Source: RUG754 sp045545455 | GTDB lineage: Bacteria; Bacillota; Clostridia; Peptostreptococcales; Anaerovoracaceae | DNA length: 22,004 nt | NCBI GenBank assembly: GCA_045545455.1 | Contig: JAZQAY010000109.1 | Coordinates: 1-22,004, forward strand | Reading direction: 5' to 3' | Shown: one piece after another, positions 1 to 6,554 of the stretch | Position numbering within the stretch: the stretch's first letter is position 1 | Layout: every line of letters begins with the position of its first letter | Position numbers and translations under genes: made by a program | The notes under the pieces: generated by a model | Told to the model about the DNA's origin: nothing | The model's database searches: none | The model's input: only the letters and a program-made list of their open reading frames with translations

Positions 1-197
1 CCAACTACTTCTGTTCATTTTTCCTGCTGAAGGCGCTGACCGGCATGCCGTCATTTCTGGTGTACCCCATCTTCAGCACGGGCACCATCATCGTGGTAAT
101 GGCCCTGAGCGCCGCCTTCTTCAAAGAGCGCCCCACTAAAAAACAGGCCCTCGGCATCGCCATGATCCTCACAGCCCTGGTTCTGCTGAACCTGTAG
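1..197 (+). CDS. EamA/DMT-family transporter, C-terminal fragment (5' end outside window)
   Basis: The reading frame is open from the left edge to TAG at 195-197 and gives about 64 residues. Two hydrophobic stretches can be seen, one containing FLVYPIFSTGTIIVVMAL and one containing ALGIAMILTALVLLNL. They are joined by the short charged segment FFKERPTKK. A last helix pair with a basic/acidic linker (xxExxT/SxxQ-x-x-G) and a protein ending directly after the last helix is typical of the second EamA repeat of drug/metabolite transporters in the inner membrane. The substrate cannot be told. The start and first helices lie outside the window. The gene runs opposite to nearly everything else here and is followed by the hairpins at 306-442. 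Confidence 0.75.
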   Translation, partial: NYFCSFFLLKALTGMPSFLVYPIFSTGTIIVVMALSAAFFKERPTKKQALGIAMILTALVLLNL

Positions 198-245
198 CAG
201 AGCATCGCCCCATACAAATAAACCCTTAGCATATTCCTGAATGCG

Positions 246-442
246 GTTCACATTTTTTGCAGGAACTTGCTATTTAGTACAAAAAACCACCTATAGATCT
301 TAATTGTGAACAGAATGAGCCATTATGGTGACATCCTGTTCACATTTTTTTATTTAAGCTCTGTATAATTCATAAATCCTGCAATAAATTAAAAAAGTGA
401 ACAGAATAGGCCTTTACAGACCTTTTCTGTTCACATTTTTTT
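246..442. repeat. Tandem GTGAACAG/CTGTTCAC stem-loop repeats (about 91-bp period)
   Basis: Two 38-nt stem-loops, 306-343 and 397-434, start exactly 91 bp apart. Each has GTGAACAG on the left, a 22-nt loop and CTGTTCAC on the right, then A plus a run of seven T. In the second the stem extends to 10 bp (GTGAACAGAA/TTCTGTTCAC) and is preceded by six A, so it could terminate in both directions. A third right arm with its T run (GTTCACATTTTTT, 246-258) sits about 91 bp before the first but lacks a left arm. They probably end transcription from the DMT transporter at 1-197 and from the minus-strand genes to the right. The duplication of the whole unit is unexplained. The rest of 198-596 holds no intact gene. 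Confidence 0.7.
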
Positions 443-520
443 GCTTAACTATTGTTTTTTGTTCTTATAAGGTCCTTTTCGCACAGATTGTGAAGCGCGC
501 AAAAGATTCAAACGCCGCGC

Positions 521-606
521 CTACTCCAGCCTGTTATAAATGAAGTGCACTTCCATCATGCCCTCGGCCACCATGACCGACTCCTGATTGAAGAACTTAT
601 ATTTCT
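521..606 (-). pseudogene. Possible remnant of an acyl-CoA thioesterase (4HBT-like) C-terminus
   Basis: Directly after the YcxB-like gene, in the next frame on the minus strand, there is a short open stretch ending in TAG at 521-523. It has no start of its own and no ribosome binding site. It encodes KFFNQESVMVAEGMMEV followed by a short hydrophobic end. The pattern aromatic-Asn-Gln...Val-Ala-Glu-Gly...hydrophobic resembles the last strands of hotdog-fold thioesterases, where a 'N-x-x-x-x-vaeG' turn precedes the final strand. This is inference from under 30 residues. It could equally be chance coding. Confidence 0.25.
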
Positions 607-1130
607 TTTACCTTATCCCCTGCCTTTGCCCTAAGGAACTCAAGCAGTTCCCCGCGGCGCCCCTCCAGTGAAGCACTAGGCAGGATCCATGCCCTTACAG
701 AGTCGATCCAGATAAGGATGTATTCTCCGAAGACGTCAATCTTCTCGATGTCCTCATACCTGAAGCGCTTCACCTCGCGCTCGGTGGTCCCCACGATCTC
801 CTCATCCAGGAACTCCAGAGTCTCCTCATCCGAGTACGGCAGTCGTCCTGCAGCCTTTATCCTCATTATATTTTTCCTCACCATCTTTTTCAAGATGTTG
901 GGATAGATGAACCACCAAGCCAGGCAGATCACCAGAAGGAATGCCGCCTCAGCGAGAAGCGTCGCCCAGTTCTCGCCTGTGATCGCCATGATGGCAAGTG
1001 CGCATAAAGACACCACAGGCGCGATCATCCTCCCGCGGAAAATGTTCTTCTTTCCCAGCTCCGAATAAACGCTGTAAAGCAGATTATAGTTGATGTAATC
1101 CTCATCTGTTAAGTGGATCTTAAATGTCAT
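597..1130 (-). CDS. YcxB-like membrane protein
   Basis: 177 residues, with a good site (AAGGAGTT, then GTT, then ATG). Residues 1-35 are charged (MTFKIHLTDEDYINYN). Two hydrophobic segments follow at about 36-52 and 57-78, ending in AWWFIYP, and then a soluble C-terminal domain of about 90 residues. The N-terminal 'x-x-LT-x-x-DY-x-x-Y/F' entry, the paired helices, and the late 'yedI-x-x-I...yiliw...ailP' pattern match YcxB-like proteins (about 160-180 aa), common in Firmicutes and of unknown role. In this family the C-terminal domain is thought to lie in the cytoplasm. The gene stands alone; the gene upstream ends in its own terminator (1211-1243). Confidence 0.7.
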   Translation of the reverse strand: MTFKIHLTDEDYINYNLLYSVYSELGKKNIFRGRMIAPVVSLCALAIMAITGENWATLLAEAAFLLVICLAWWFIYPNILKKMVRKNIMRIKAAGRLPYSDEETLEFLDEEIVGTTEREVKRFRYEDIEKIDVFGEYILIWIDSVRAWILPSASLEGRRGELLEFLRAKAGDKVKEI

Positions 1131-1210
1131 AACAACTCCTTTATATCATCGGGCAGCCGGCCGCCGCCAACCGACAACCGCCAGCCACGCAACCCCCAAA
1201 CCACAGCTAC

Positions 1211-1243
1211 AAAAAACAATGAACGCGCCAAAAGCACGTTCAT
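1211..1243 (-). terminator. Rho-independent terminator of the histidine phosphatase gene
   Basis: A 10-bp stem with one G-T pair (arms 1219-1228 and 1234-1243) and a 5-nt loop. On the minus strand it is followed by T-G and six T (A run at 1211-1216). The phosphatase stop codon (1240-1242) lies inside the stem. Confidence 0.7.
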
Positions 1244-1911
1244 CCCACGCTGTCCTTTATTTCATAGACGAACTCCTCAGGCACCGTGTACTCGCCGTCC
1301 ACCAGGTCGAAGGCATACATACCGCAGTTCGGCAGGTACTTCGACCAGTAGGCCCCGTTGGACCCGGGCGTGAGATACTCAAGCGCCGCCTTCAGAGCGA
1401 TGGCATGAGTGGAGAGCAAAACATTCTCCCCCGGCGCCATCTCCATTATATCAGATTTGACCGCCTCGAGGAAGCCCCCTAAACGCTTTACCAGGTCCGG
1501 AAGCTGTTCCACGCCCTCCGGTGCCGGATTGCGGTTAAAGTCGCTGAAAAACTCTTTCAGAGCCTCAGGGAGGTTCTTAAGATCCGCACCCTCGTAAGGG
1601 CCGTAGTCCATCTCCTTCAGCCTGTCATCCAGGATGATCTCAGGCATTTTCGAAGCCTCTGCTCCTGCAGCATCATAAGCGTCGTCGGAAGTCCCTGCAT
1701 CGCCGTCCCCGATCACGATCTCCGCGGTCCTCACCGCTCTCACGAGCGGGCTCGAGTACACCCGCTGGAAGCTGATCCCCAGCTCCCTGAGTGCATCCCT
1801 CGCGGCCTCTGCCTGCGCGACCCCCGTCTCATTCAGCGGGAAGTCCCTCTGACCCTGGATCCTCCAGGCCACGTTCTGATCCGTCTGTCCATGTCTTATA
1901 AGATATATCAT
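1240..1911 (-). CDS. Histidine phosphatase family protein (phosphoglycerate-mutase-like)
   Basis: 223 residues. The N-terminus MIYLIRHGQT carries the RHG signature, with the phospho-acceptor His at residue 7. The substrate-binding arginine pattern YSSPLVRAVRTAE is at 52-64, the catalytic acid region MDYGPYEG at 101-108, and the second histidine in LLSTHAIAL at about 169. All core residues of the branch-1 histidine phosphatase superfamily are therefore present. An acidic and Ala-rich insert at about 68-90 is not part of the usual core. Substrates in this family range from sugar phosphates to cobalamin intermediates and cannot be assigned here. The start lies 3 nt after the stop of the DUF202 gene, so the two are probably co-transcribed and translationally coupled; no strong ribosome binding site is visible. 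Confidence 0.88.
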   Translation of the reverse strand: MIYLIRHGQTDQNVAWRIQGQRDFPLNETGVAQAEAARDALRELGISFQRVYSSPLVRAVRTAEIVIGDGDAGTSDDAYDAAGAEASKMPEIILDDRLKEMDYGPYEGADLKNLPEALKEFFSDFNRNPAPEGVEQLPDLVKRLGGFLEAVKSDIMEMAPGENVLLSTHAIALKAALEYLTPGSNGAYWSKYLPNCGMYAFDLVDGEYTVPEEFVYEIKDSVG

Positions 1912-1914
1912 AAG

Positions 1915-2319
1915 CTACTTGCTCTTTTTATCCGTTTCTTCTTTCCACTGGTTGATCCTTTTGCGCACGATAAAGAAGTGCACCACGCCCACTATCAGGA
2001 TCACCGGCGACACCGCCATCATGATGATACCGATCTGAACGATAGTCGGATCACTCAAAAACTCAAACATACCGATCCCAGCCGCAAAAACAGCGATGGC
2101 CGTCCTCAGATACGAAAGAAGCGTCTGCGAGTTCGAAAGCTCCGTCCTCTCAAAGGCCATGTCCGTCCTTATCTGCGCCATGCTGGTACGCTTCTTGGCC
2201 ATGTTCGTCCTGTCGACGGACATCTCCGTACGCTCATGCGACAGGTCATTCTGCTCATGCGCAAGGCTCAGCTGTATTTCGCCGTAATCAATCGTATCTT
2301 TTGTAAAATTCTCCGCCAT
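1915..2319 (-). CDS. DUF202 (YidH-like) membrane protein with heptad-repeat N-terminus
   Basis: I place the start at the ATG of MAENFT (2319) because GGAGAG lies 7 nt before it; an upstream TTG would overlap that site. The product is 134 residues. The DUF202 core is at about 58-120: ERTELSNSQTLLSYLRTA, a helix with AVFAAGIGMFEFL, and a second helix with IIMMAVSPVILIVGVVHFF, ending in a basic, Lys-rich tail. Before the core, about residues 25-60 repeat a seven-residue unit (ERTEMSV, DRTNMAK, KRTSMAQ, IRTDMAF, ERTELSN) that copies the family signature. This should form a long amphipathic or coiled helix with Arg-Thr on one face. Function of the family is unknown. It is first in a two-gene operon with the phosphatase. 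Confidence 0.82.
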   Translation of the reverse strand: MAENFTKDTIDYGEIQLSLAHEQNDLSHERTEMSVDRTNMAKKRTSMAQIRTDMAFERTELSNSQTLLSYLRTAIAVFAAGIGMFEFLSDPTIVQIGIIMMAVSPVILIVGVVHFFIVRKRINQWKEETDKKSK

Positions 2320-2348
2320 AACTAGTCTCTCCAAAAATATAATGCATT

Positions 2349-2376
2349 ATTATATCACAATTCCCGCAGATTACAA
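2349..2376 (-). promoter_or_regulatory. Promoter of the DUF202-phosphatase operon
   Basis: On the minus strand, a perfect -10 TATAAT (complement of 2349-2354) lies 16 nt from TTGTAA (complement of 2371-2376). The start codon is 29 nt beyond the -10. Confidence 0.6.
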
Positions 2377-2442
2377 ACATTTTTTCTCGGTAACGGCATC
2401 AAAATACACGTGGTACGGGAAATATTCGCAAAAGCACTCAAA

Positions 2443-2576
2443 CCCGTCCCTTTATTTAGGTTCATCATGGCAAAAGGACGGGAATCGGTCCTCTAAAGCC
2501 AGGCTTCCCGTCCTTTTTACTTCTCCATGCACCTAAAACCGGACGGGTTCTAACATATTATAAGCATTTTCCCGTC
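2443..2576. repeat. Alternating CCCGTCC / GGACGGG array with embedded bidirectional terminator
   Basis: Five short segments alternate in orientation at roughly 32-nt spacing: CCCGTCC at 2443, GGACGGG at 2476, CCCGTCC at 2507, GGACGGG at 2541 and CCCGTC at 2571. The central pair lies in a 13-bp perfect stem (2472-2484 with 2505-2517) flanked by A4 and T5, so it can act as a terminator in either direction. Each segment could instead pair with its other neighbour, as in an attenuator. No gene lies directly behind it: it sits between the relB-like terminator and the DUF202 promoter. Confidence 0.6.
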
Positions 2577-2599
2577 TCCAGCATTTTAATGCAGCTACT

Positions 2600-2635
2600 A
2601 AAAAAGCCCAATGCACACTTAAATGCATTGGGCTT
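2600..2635 (-). terminator. Terminator of the RelB-like gene
   Basis: 12-bp perfect stem AAGCCCAATGCA/TGCATTGGGCTT (2604-2615, 2624-2635) with an 8-nt loop. The minus strand runs into six T. It is almost identical to the hairpin at 3072-3103. Confidence 0.8.
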
Positions 2636-2667
2636 AATTTTATTCATAATGTCCCCTGCTTTAAACT

Positions 2668-2931
2668 TTACTCCTCGATCAAACTATGCTCTGCCACCCT
2701 CATTGCTCCGGATTTATATTCGTCCATCTTTCTCTCGAGGTAGCGCACGTTGCTTTCTGAATAAAACGGGTCTGCAGTTATCTCAAAAGGAATGCGTCTT
2801 TCTCTGGCTACTTTCTTAGCAAAGATCGTAAATGCCGCACTCATCGACAGTCCCATATCCTGGCATGCCTTTTCCATGCTCTTTTTAACATCAGCATCCA
2901 GTTTAAAATTTACATTTATTGCATTAGACAT
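2668..2931 (-). CDS. RelB/DinJ-family antitoxin-like protein (solitary)
   Basis: 87 residues. The ATG of MSNAINVNFKLD is preferred because AGGTG lies 6 nt before it; the upstream in-frame GTG is part of that site. The N-terminal beta strand 'INVNFKLDADVKKSMEKACQDMGLSMSAAFTIFAKKV' is the ribbon-helix-helix of DinJ/RelB antitoxins, with the Gly-Leu-Ser-x-Ser-x-Ala-hydrophobic turn that joins the two helices. The C-terminal half (RRIPFEITADPFYSESN, then a charged helix) is the usual toxin-wrapping tail. Such proteins bind DNA as dimers and neutralise RelE/YafQ mRNA-cleaving toxins. No toxin gene lies on either side: 2342-2667 and 2932-3116 have no candidate. It has its own consensus promoter and terminator. 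Confidence 0.82.
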   Translation of the reverse strand: MSNAINVNFKLDADVKKSMEKACQDMGLSMSAAFTIFAKKVARERRIPFEITADPFYSESNVRYLERKMDEYKSGAMRVAEHSLIEE

Positions 2932-2983
2932 TTCAGTCACCTCTTCTATCGCAAAATATTTGCTTCAAGCTCTTTACACAGTA

Positions 2984-3012
2984 ATTATAATAAATAATAA
3001 AGTATTTATCAA
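2984..3012 (-). promoter_or_regulatory. Promoter of the RelB-like gene
   Basis: On the minus strand TTGATA (complement of 3007-3012) is 17 nt from TATAAT (complement of 2984-2989), about 53 nt before the start codon. The surrounding 2941-3060 is strongly AT-rich. Confidence 0.75.
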
Positions 3013-3071
3013 GCCTTTTTCTTTACTTTTTATTTATTTCAGATATGAACTCACACCCAAACCAACCAGAA

Positions 3072-3107
3072 AAGCCCAATGCACATCTAAATGCATTGGG
3101 CTTTTTT
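3072..3107. terminator. Bidirectional terminator after the EFR1 gene; twin of 2604-2635
   Basis: 12-bp perfect stem AAGCCCAATGCA/TGCATTGGGCTT (3072-3083, 3092-3103), with four T on the minus-strand side and six T on the plus-strand side. It begins 14 nt after the stop of the minus-strand gene at 3117. Only two loop bases differ from the hairpin at 2604-2635. Confidence 0.75.
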
Positions 3108-3116
3108 AATTGATCT

Positions 3117-3890
3117 CTATTTCTGTTCTTCCATCACTCGTTCCAGGCTGTATCGGAACTTGCCCTTAGAAGCCGTTCCGTATTCGATGGCCTCCTCCGG
3201 GCAGTAGCAGATGCACGCCATACAGTGGGTGCAGTTGCCGCCCCACGTTGGCTTACCTCCGACCAGAGTTATATTATTCAGCGGGCACTTCTCCACGCAC
3301 AGACCGCACCCCGTACACCCGGAACCCGCCACGAACGCCTTATCCTTTATAAACAAAGCCTTGAACGCCGGATTGAAAACCGTGCTGCCCAGCTTCCACA
3401 CCAGCGCCTGATGCGCAGGCGGTATAGGCTCGCCCAAAGCGATCAGCCACCCTGCCTTGTCGATGGCCCCCTTGGCTGCCGCTATGATCTTCCTCGATTC
3501 CTCCTCAAAAGGCGCGTTGAACATGGCTATATAGTTCTCCGGCATGATGATCTCGGCCGTCCCCATGTGCTGGCAGCCCAGATCCTTCGAAAGACGCGCG
3601 TTATACTTATCCGCGCCTCCGATCTGATCACCGCATGTCATCACATACCAGATGCGCCTGACCGCTTTGAAGTTGGAGCTTCTGAGCCAGTCCTCCAGGA
3701 CCTCCGGCGTCCTCCAGGCGTAAACCGGCGTACAGACCACCACGTCCGGATCATTCACGATAGCCGGGCTGTTCGTCTTCATCCCGCGCCCCGCGTCGAT
3801 GATGTCCGACTGATCCGCGCCGACCACCCGCGCGATCCGCTCAGCCACATATTTACTGTTTCCCGTTCCGCTGAAAAAAATTATCTTCAT
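3117..3890 (-). CDS. EFR1-type flavodoxin/ferredoxin fusion protein
   Basis: 257 residues, with site AGGTAAGG before ATG. Residues 1-20 are a flavodoxin-like opening, with phosphate-binding loop SGTGNS at 7-12. VVCTPVYAWRTPEVLEDWL (51-69) matches the usual second FMN-contact loop. Two 4Fe-4S clusters follow at the C-terminus: C192, C195, C198, C202 and C220, C223, C226, C230, each in CxxCxxCxxxC spacing with C-P after the third or in the last position. It should carry FMN and two clusters and pass low-potential electrons in the cytoplasm. Clostridia have many such 'EFRodoxin' proteins; the partner is normally unknown. It is last in the operon with the amidohydrolase and the MBL-fold protein (18-nt gap) and is followed by the terminator at 3072. 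Confidence 0.88.
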   Translation of the reverse strand: MKIIFFSGTGNSKYVAERIARVVGADQSDIIDAGRGMKTNSPAIVNDPDVVVCTPVYAWRTPEVLEDWLRSSNFKAVRRIWYVMTCGDQIGGADKYNARLSKDLGCQHMGTAEIIMPENYIAMFNAPFEEESRKIIAAAKGAIDKAGWLIALGEPIPPAHQALVWKLGSTVFNPAFKALFIKDKAFVAGSGCTGCGLCVEKCPLNNITLVGGKPTWGGNCTHCMACICYCPEEAIEYGTASKGKFRYSLERVMEEQK

Positions 3891-3908
3891 TGCCTTACCT
3901 CTGCTGTC

Positions 3909-4862
3909 TCACACATACATTACCGAGAACCCGTCACCGAACACCTGAAGCACTTCGCCTTCCTCGCCATAGCTCAGGCCGCCATCTTCCCGCGCAGCAG
4001 CCGACACCAGGCCATCCAGTATCTGATCGAACAGCTCAGCAGCCTGCTTTATCTTAGCGCCGTCCGCCATAAACTCATTATGGCAGCAAAGCACCTTCGT
4101 CTCATCATTCACTCTCGCGGCCAGCCTGTGCATGGTCACGCGATAGGCCTCCATGTCGGAGTAGCCGAACTCCTCCGACGCGAACTGACCGTAAAGCGCA
4201 CCGAGATAGAAAGTATCCCCCGCAAGCACCAGATCATTCGCTTCATCTATCAGCACGATGCCGTCCGGGCTGTGCCCGGGAGCGAACATCACCTCGAGCT
4301 GCCTTCCGCCCAGGTCGAAGATCTGACCATCGGCCACATTCTCGAACTCAAAAGCCTCCGTCCCGTAAGCCTCCTGATCGAACCCCTCGGGAACACCCAT
4401 AGGTAATGCCTCGTCGCGTACCTGCTCGCTGATCACCTCGGTATGAAGACCGTTTTCAGCCACGCGCCGCACCAGCTCATCCGCATGGATATGCGCAGTG
4501 ATCCCAAAGAAATGATTCCCGCCTGTATGATCAAAGTGGAAGTGGCTGTTAACCAAAATAAGCTCACGCCCTCCTGCCAGCTCTTCCACAAGCGGCCTCG
4601 GATCATAGATACCGAGCCCTGTATCGAACACCATCGCTTTCTTATCCCCGAGCACCACGTAGAAGCAGCCATTCTGCTCGTGATAAGGCTCCGCCACAGC
4701 GTAGACCCCAAGCCCCGGCATCTCCCTGACCTCGAACCAGCCGCAGGTGTTCCGCAGTCCATCCGGCATCGGATATTTAACCAGATCCCCAAAGTACTGC
4801 CTCTTCGGCAAATCGAGGTATGAGCTGTATTCAGTTGTGGCATGCGGTGTGTATGTTTTCAT
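3909..4862 (-). CDS. MBL-fold metallo-hydrolase
   Basis: 317 residues. The start is at MKTYTPHATT, with AAGGTAGG just upstream; the open frame extends further up, but only into the preceding gene. The zinc motif HxHxDH is intact (H107, H109, D111, H112). Further ligands can be seen in GHSPDG (His), LAGDTFY (Asp) and LCCHNEF (His). This complete set fits a dinuclear zinc hydrolase of the glyoxalase-II/flavodiiron-related superfamily. The N-terminal 50 residues (EYSSYLDLPKRQYFGDL...) precede the core beta-lactamase fold and are not diagnostic. The substrate cannot be read from sequence. It sits 17 nt after the D-aminoacylase and 18 nt before the EFR1 gene, so all three are presumably translated from one mRNA and may act on one catabolic route. 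Confidence 0.87.
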   Translation of the reverse strand: MKTYTPHATTEYSSYLDLPKRQYFGDLVKYPMPDGLRNTCGWFEVREMPGLGVYAVAEPYHEQNGCFYVVLGDKKAMVFDTGLGIYDPRPLVEELAGGRELILVNSHFHFDHTGGNHFFGITAHIHADELVRRVAENGLHTEVISEQVRDEALPMGVPEGFDQEAYGTEAFEFENVADGQIFDLGGRQLEVMFAPGHSPDGIVLIDEANDLVLAGDTFYLGALYGQFASEEFGYSDMEAYRVTMHRLAARVNDETKVLCCHNEFMADGAKIKQAAELFDQILDGLVSAAAREDGGLSYGEEGEVLQVFGDGFSVMYV

Positions 4863-4879
4863 CTTGCCTACCTTAGAAG

Positions 4880-6460
4880 CTATTTCTTCAGCACCACAAC
4901 TCCCGATCTCACGCCTCCGACGTACTCCCCGCCGGAAACCGCCGCCTGTCCGTTCACGTAAACGTAGCAAATGCCTCCCGGGTTGTGATCCGGCTTCTTC
5001 TCATCTACCTTCATGGCTGAACGGTCGATCACCGTGATGTCCGCCTTGTAACCCTTGCGCAGGTATCCGCGCTGAGGGATGCCGTAGCGGTCAGCGGTGG
5101 CTCCGGTCATTTTGCGGACGGTCTTCTCCACGGGGATGCCGTACTTGTCTCCCAGGCAGAAGAACTGCTGGAAAGTCTGGAAGGCCGCTATGTTCTGGAG
5201 GCCCTTTTCCTCTACCCAGGCATCCGTCATGTAGACTGACATGTCATCCTCCATCAGCTTCCTTACGATCTCTGCGTTATAGTACTTACCGAGATAGATG
5301 GAGCCTGCGCGGTTCGAAAGTTTCACCAGTTTGAGATACATGTCGAGTTCAGACAGGCCCTCGCGCTTTGCAAGCTCCGGAATGGTATATCCCTCGTACT
5401 CAGGATGATCGTCTGATATGTAAGCCACCACCATGTCGTCCCAGTCGATTCCCAGGACCTTTCTGTACATGAGGATGGTCATGCTCAGTTTGAAACGGTT
5501 TACGGGTTTCGCCGCTTCCTCTTCAGTGAGCTGCGCATACCACTCAGGGAACACCACGGTGATGACGGACGCTCCGTAGTGGAAAGCATAGTTATCGTAT
5601 GCTATGCGGTTACCCTCAGCCCTCTCTCTGTGAAGAGTTCCCAGCATCTTCGGAAGCAGCTTCCAGCTCCTCTGACCGGTGAAGATCAGATGGCTGTATA
5701 CGGTCCTTACCCCTGACTGATGCATGATGTCCACCGCTTCGTCCAGGCCCATCTCCAGGTGAGATTTCTTGGTCAACAAAGGATAGTCGGCGCTTACGAT
5801 GGAGCATGCGCGCGGATGGATGGTAAGAGTACCGTCGTACTTCGCGATCTCCCTCGCAAAAGCAACGATCTCGTCCATCTTCGCATATCTGTCGGGTTCA
5901 TACATGAAGCCCAGAGACCCTCCAAAGGCACCGCCCTCCATGGCCTCTCTGACATGAGAGAGCTCCTCCTCGATCTGCTCGGGAGTGTAAGGCGTGGGAT
6001 CATACCCCGTCATGCCTGCACGGACGGATCCCTGTCCGATAAGGGGCACCAGATTCACAAAGAGCCTGCCCTTCGCACGGTCTTTGAACTCTGCGAAGCT
6101 GCAAGGAGCCTTAGCGTCAAAGAGACCTCCTCCCACCTTGTCCCTGTAGGGCGTATCCGGATCTATCCCAAAAGGCGAGAAACTGCAGTTTCCCGTGACC
6201 TGGGTGGTTATGCCCTGCTGGATGAAAGGCTTATAGAACTTTTCAGCGTCGTCACAATCATAAAAGAAATCGTTATGAGAGTGAGCGTCGATCAGACCCG
6301 GACAGATCTCCAGACCAGTGATATCGATCACCTTATCAGCGGGCTCATCGATCTCCCCGCCTACCTTAAGGATCACGTCATCCCCGATCAGCACGTCGCC
6401 TACGTAAGGTTTCTCCCCGGTCCCGTCGATAATTGTCCCGTTTTTGAAAAGTGTCTTCAT
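4880..6460 (-). CDS. N-acyl-D-amino-acid deacylase / D-aminoacylase-type amidohydrolase
   Basis: 526 residues, with an excellent site (AGGAG, 7 nt, ATG). The opening MKTLFKNGTIIDGTG...GDVLIGDD and the metal motif LIDAHSHND (H60, H62, D64) identify the amidohydrolase superfamily. The bridging ligand position is C92 in TGNC, as in the D-aminoacylase branch, where a Cys replaces the carbamylated Lys. Likely remaining ligands are H215 (TIHPRA), H257 (VYSHLIF) and D413 (YMTDAW). The protein ends with the usual beta-sandwich return (RGYLRKGYKADITVID). Length and motif order match COG3653 enzymes, which remove acyl groups from N-acyl-D-amino acids or hydrolyse related D-amides and N-acyl ureas. It is first of a three-gene operon. 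No clear promoter was found in the 94 bp before it. Confidence 0.86.
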   Translation of the reverse strand: MKTLFKNGTIIDGTGEKPYVGDVLIGDDVILKVGGEIDEPADKVIDITGLEICPGLIDAHSHNDFFYDCDDAEKFYKPFIQQGITTQVTGNCSFSPFGIDPDTPYRDKVGGGLFDAKAPCSFAEFKDRAKGRLFVNLVPLIGQGSVRAGMTGYDPTPYTPEQIEEELSHVREAMEGGAFGGSLGFMYEPDRYAKMDEIVAFAREIAKYDGTLTIHPRACSIVSADYPLLTKKSHLEMGLDEAVDIMHQSGVRTVYSHLIFTGQRSWKLLPKMLGTLHRERAEGNRIAYDNYAFHYGASVITVVFPEWYAQLTEEEAAKPVNRFKLSMTILMYRKVLGIDWDDMVVAYISDDHPEYEGYTIPELAKREGLSELDMYLKLVKLSNRAGSIYLGKYYNAEIVRKLMEDDMSVYMTDAWVEEKGLQNIAAFQTFQQFFCLGDKYGIPVEKTVRKMTGATADRYGIPQRGYLRKGYKADITVIDRSAMKVDEKKPDHNPGGICYVYVNGQAAVSGGEYVGGVRSGVVVLKK

Positions 6461-6554
6461 ATGTATGCTCCTTTCAGTGCAAAAAACGTTGGTCTGAAAA
6501 ATCTTCGTCAGTTAGATGGCACAGCCTTCTAGCTCTCCATTTGCTTTATGGTAA

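Noticed and set aside
3225..4406. Long plus-strand open frame (about 390 codons) opposite the EFR1 and MBL genes
   Set aside because: It is rich in Arg, His and Pro, has no family motif or ribosome binding site, and is fully antisense to two genes with complete active sites across two gene boundaries.
5720..6532. Plus-strand open frame of 270 codons opposite the D-aminoacylase
   Set aside because: Antisense shadow with no recognisable domain; the minus-strand frame carries the full set of metal ligands.
6461..6554. Riboswitch or promoter before the D-aminoacylase
   Set aside because: No conserved riboswitch core and no acceptable -35/-10 pair could be found in the 94 bp.
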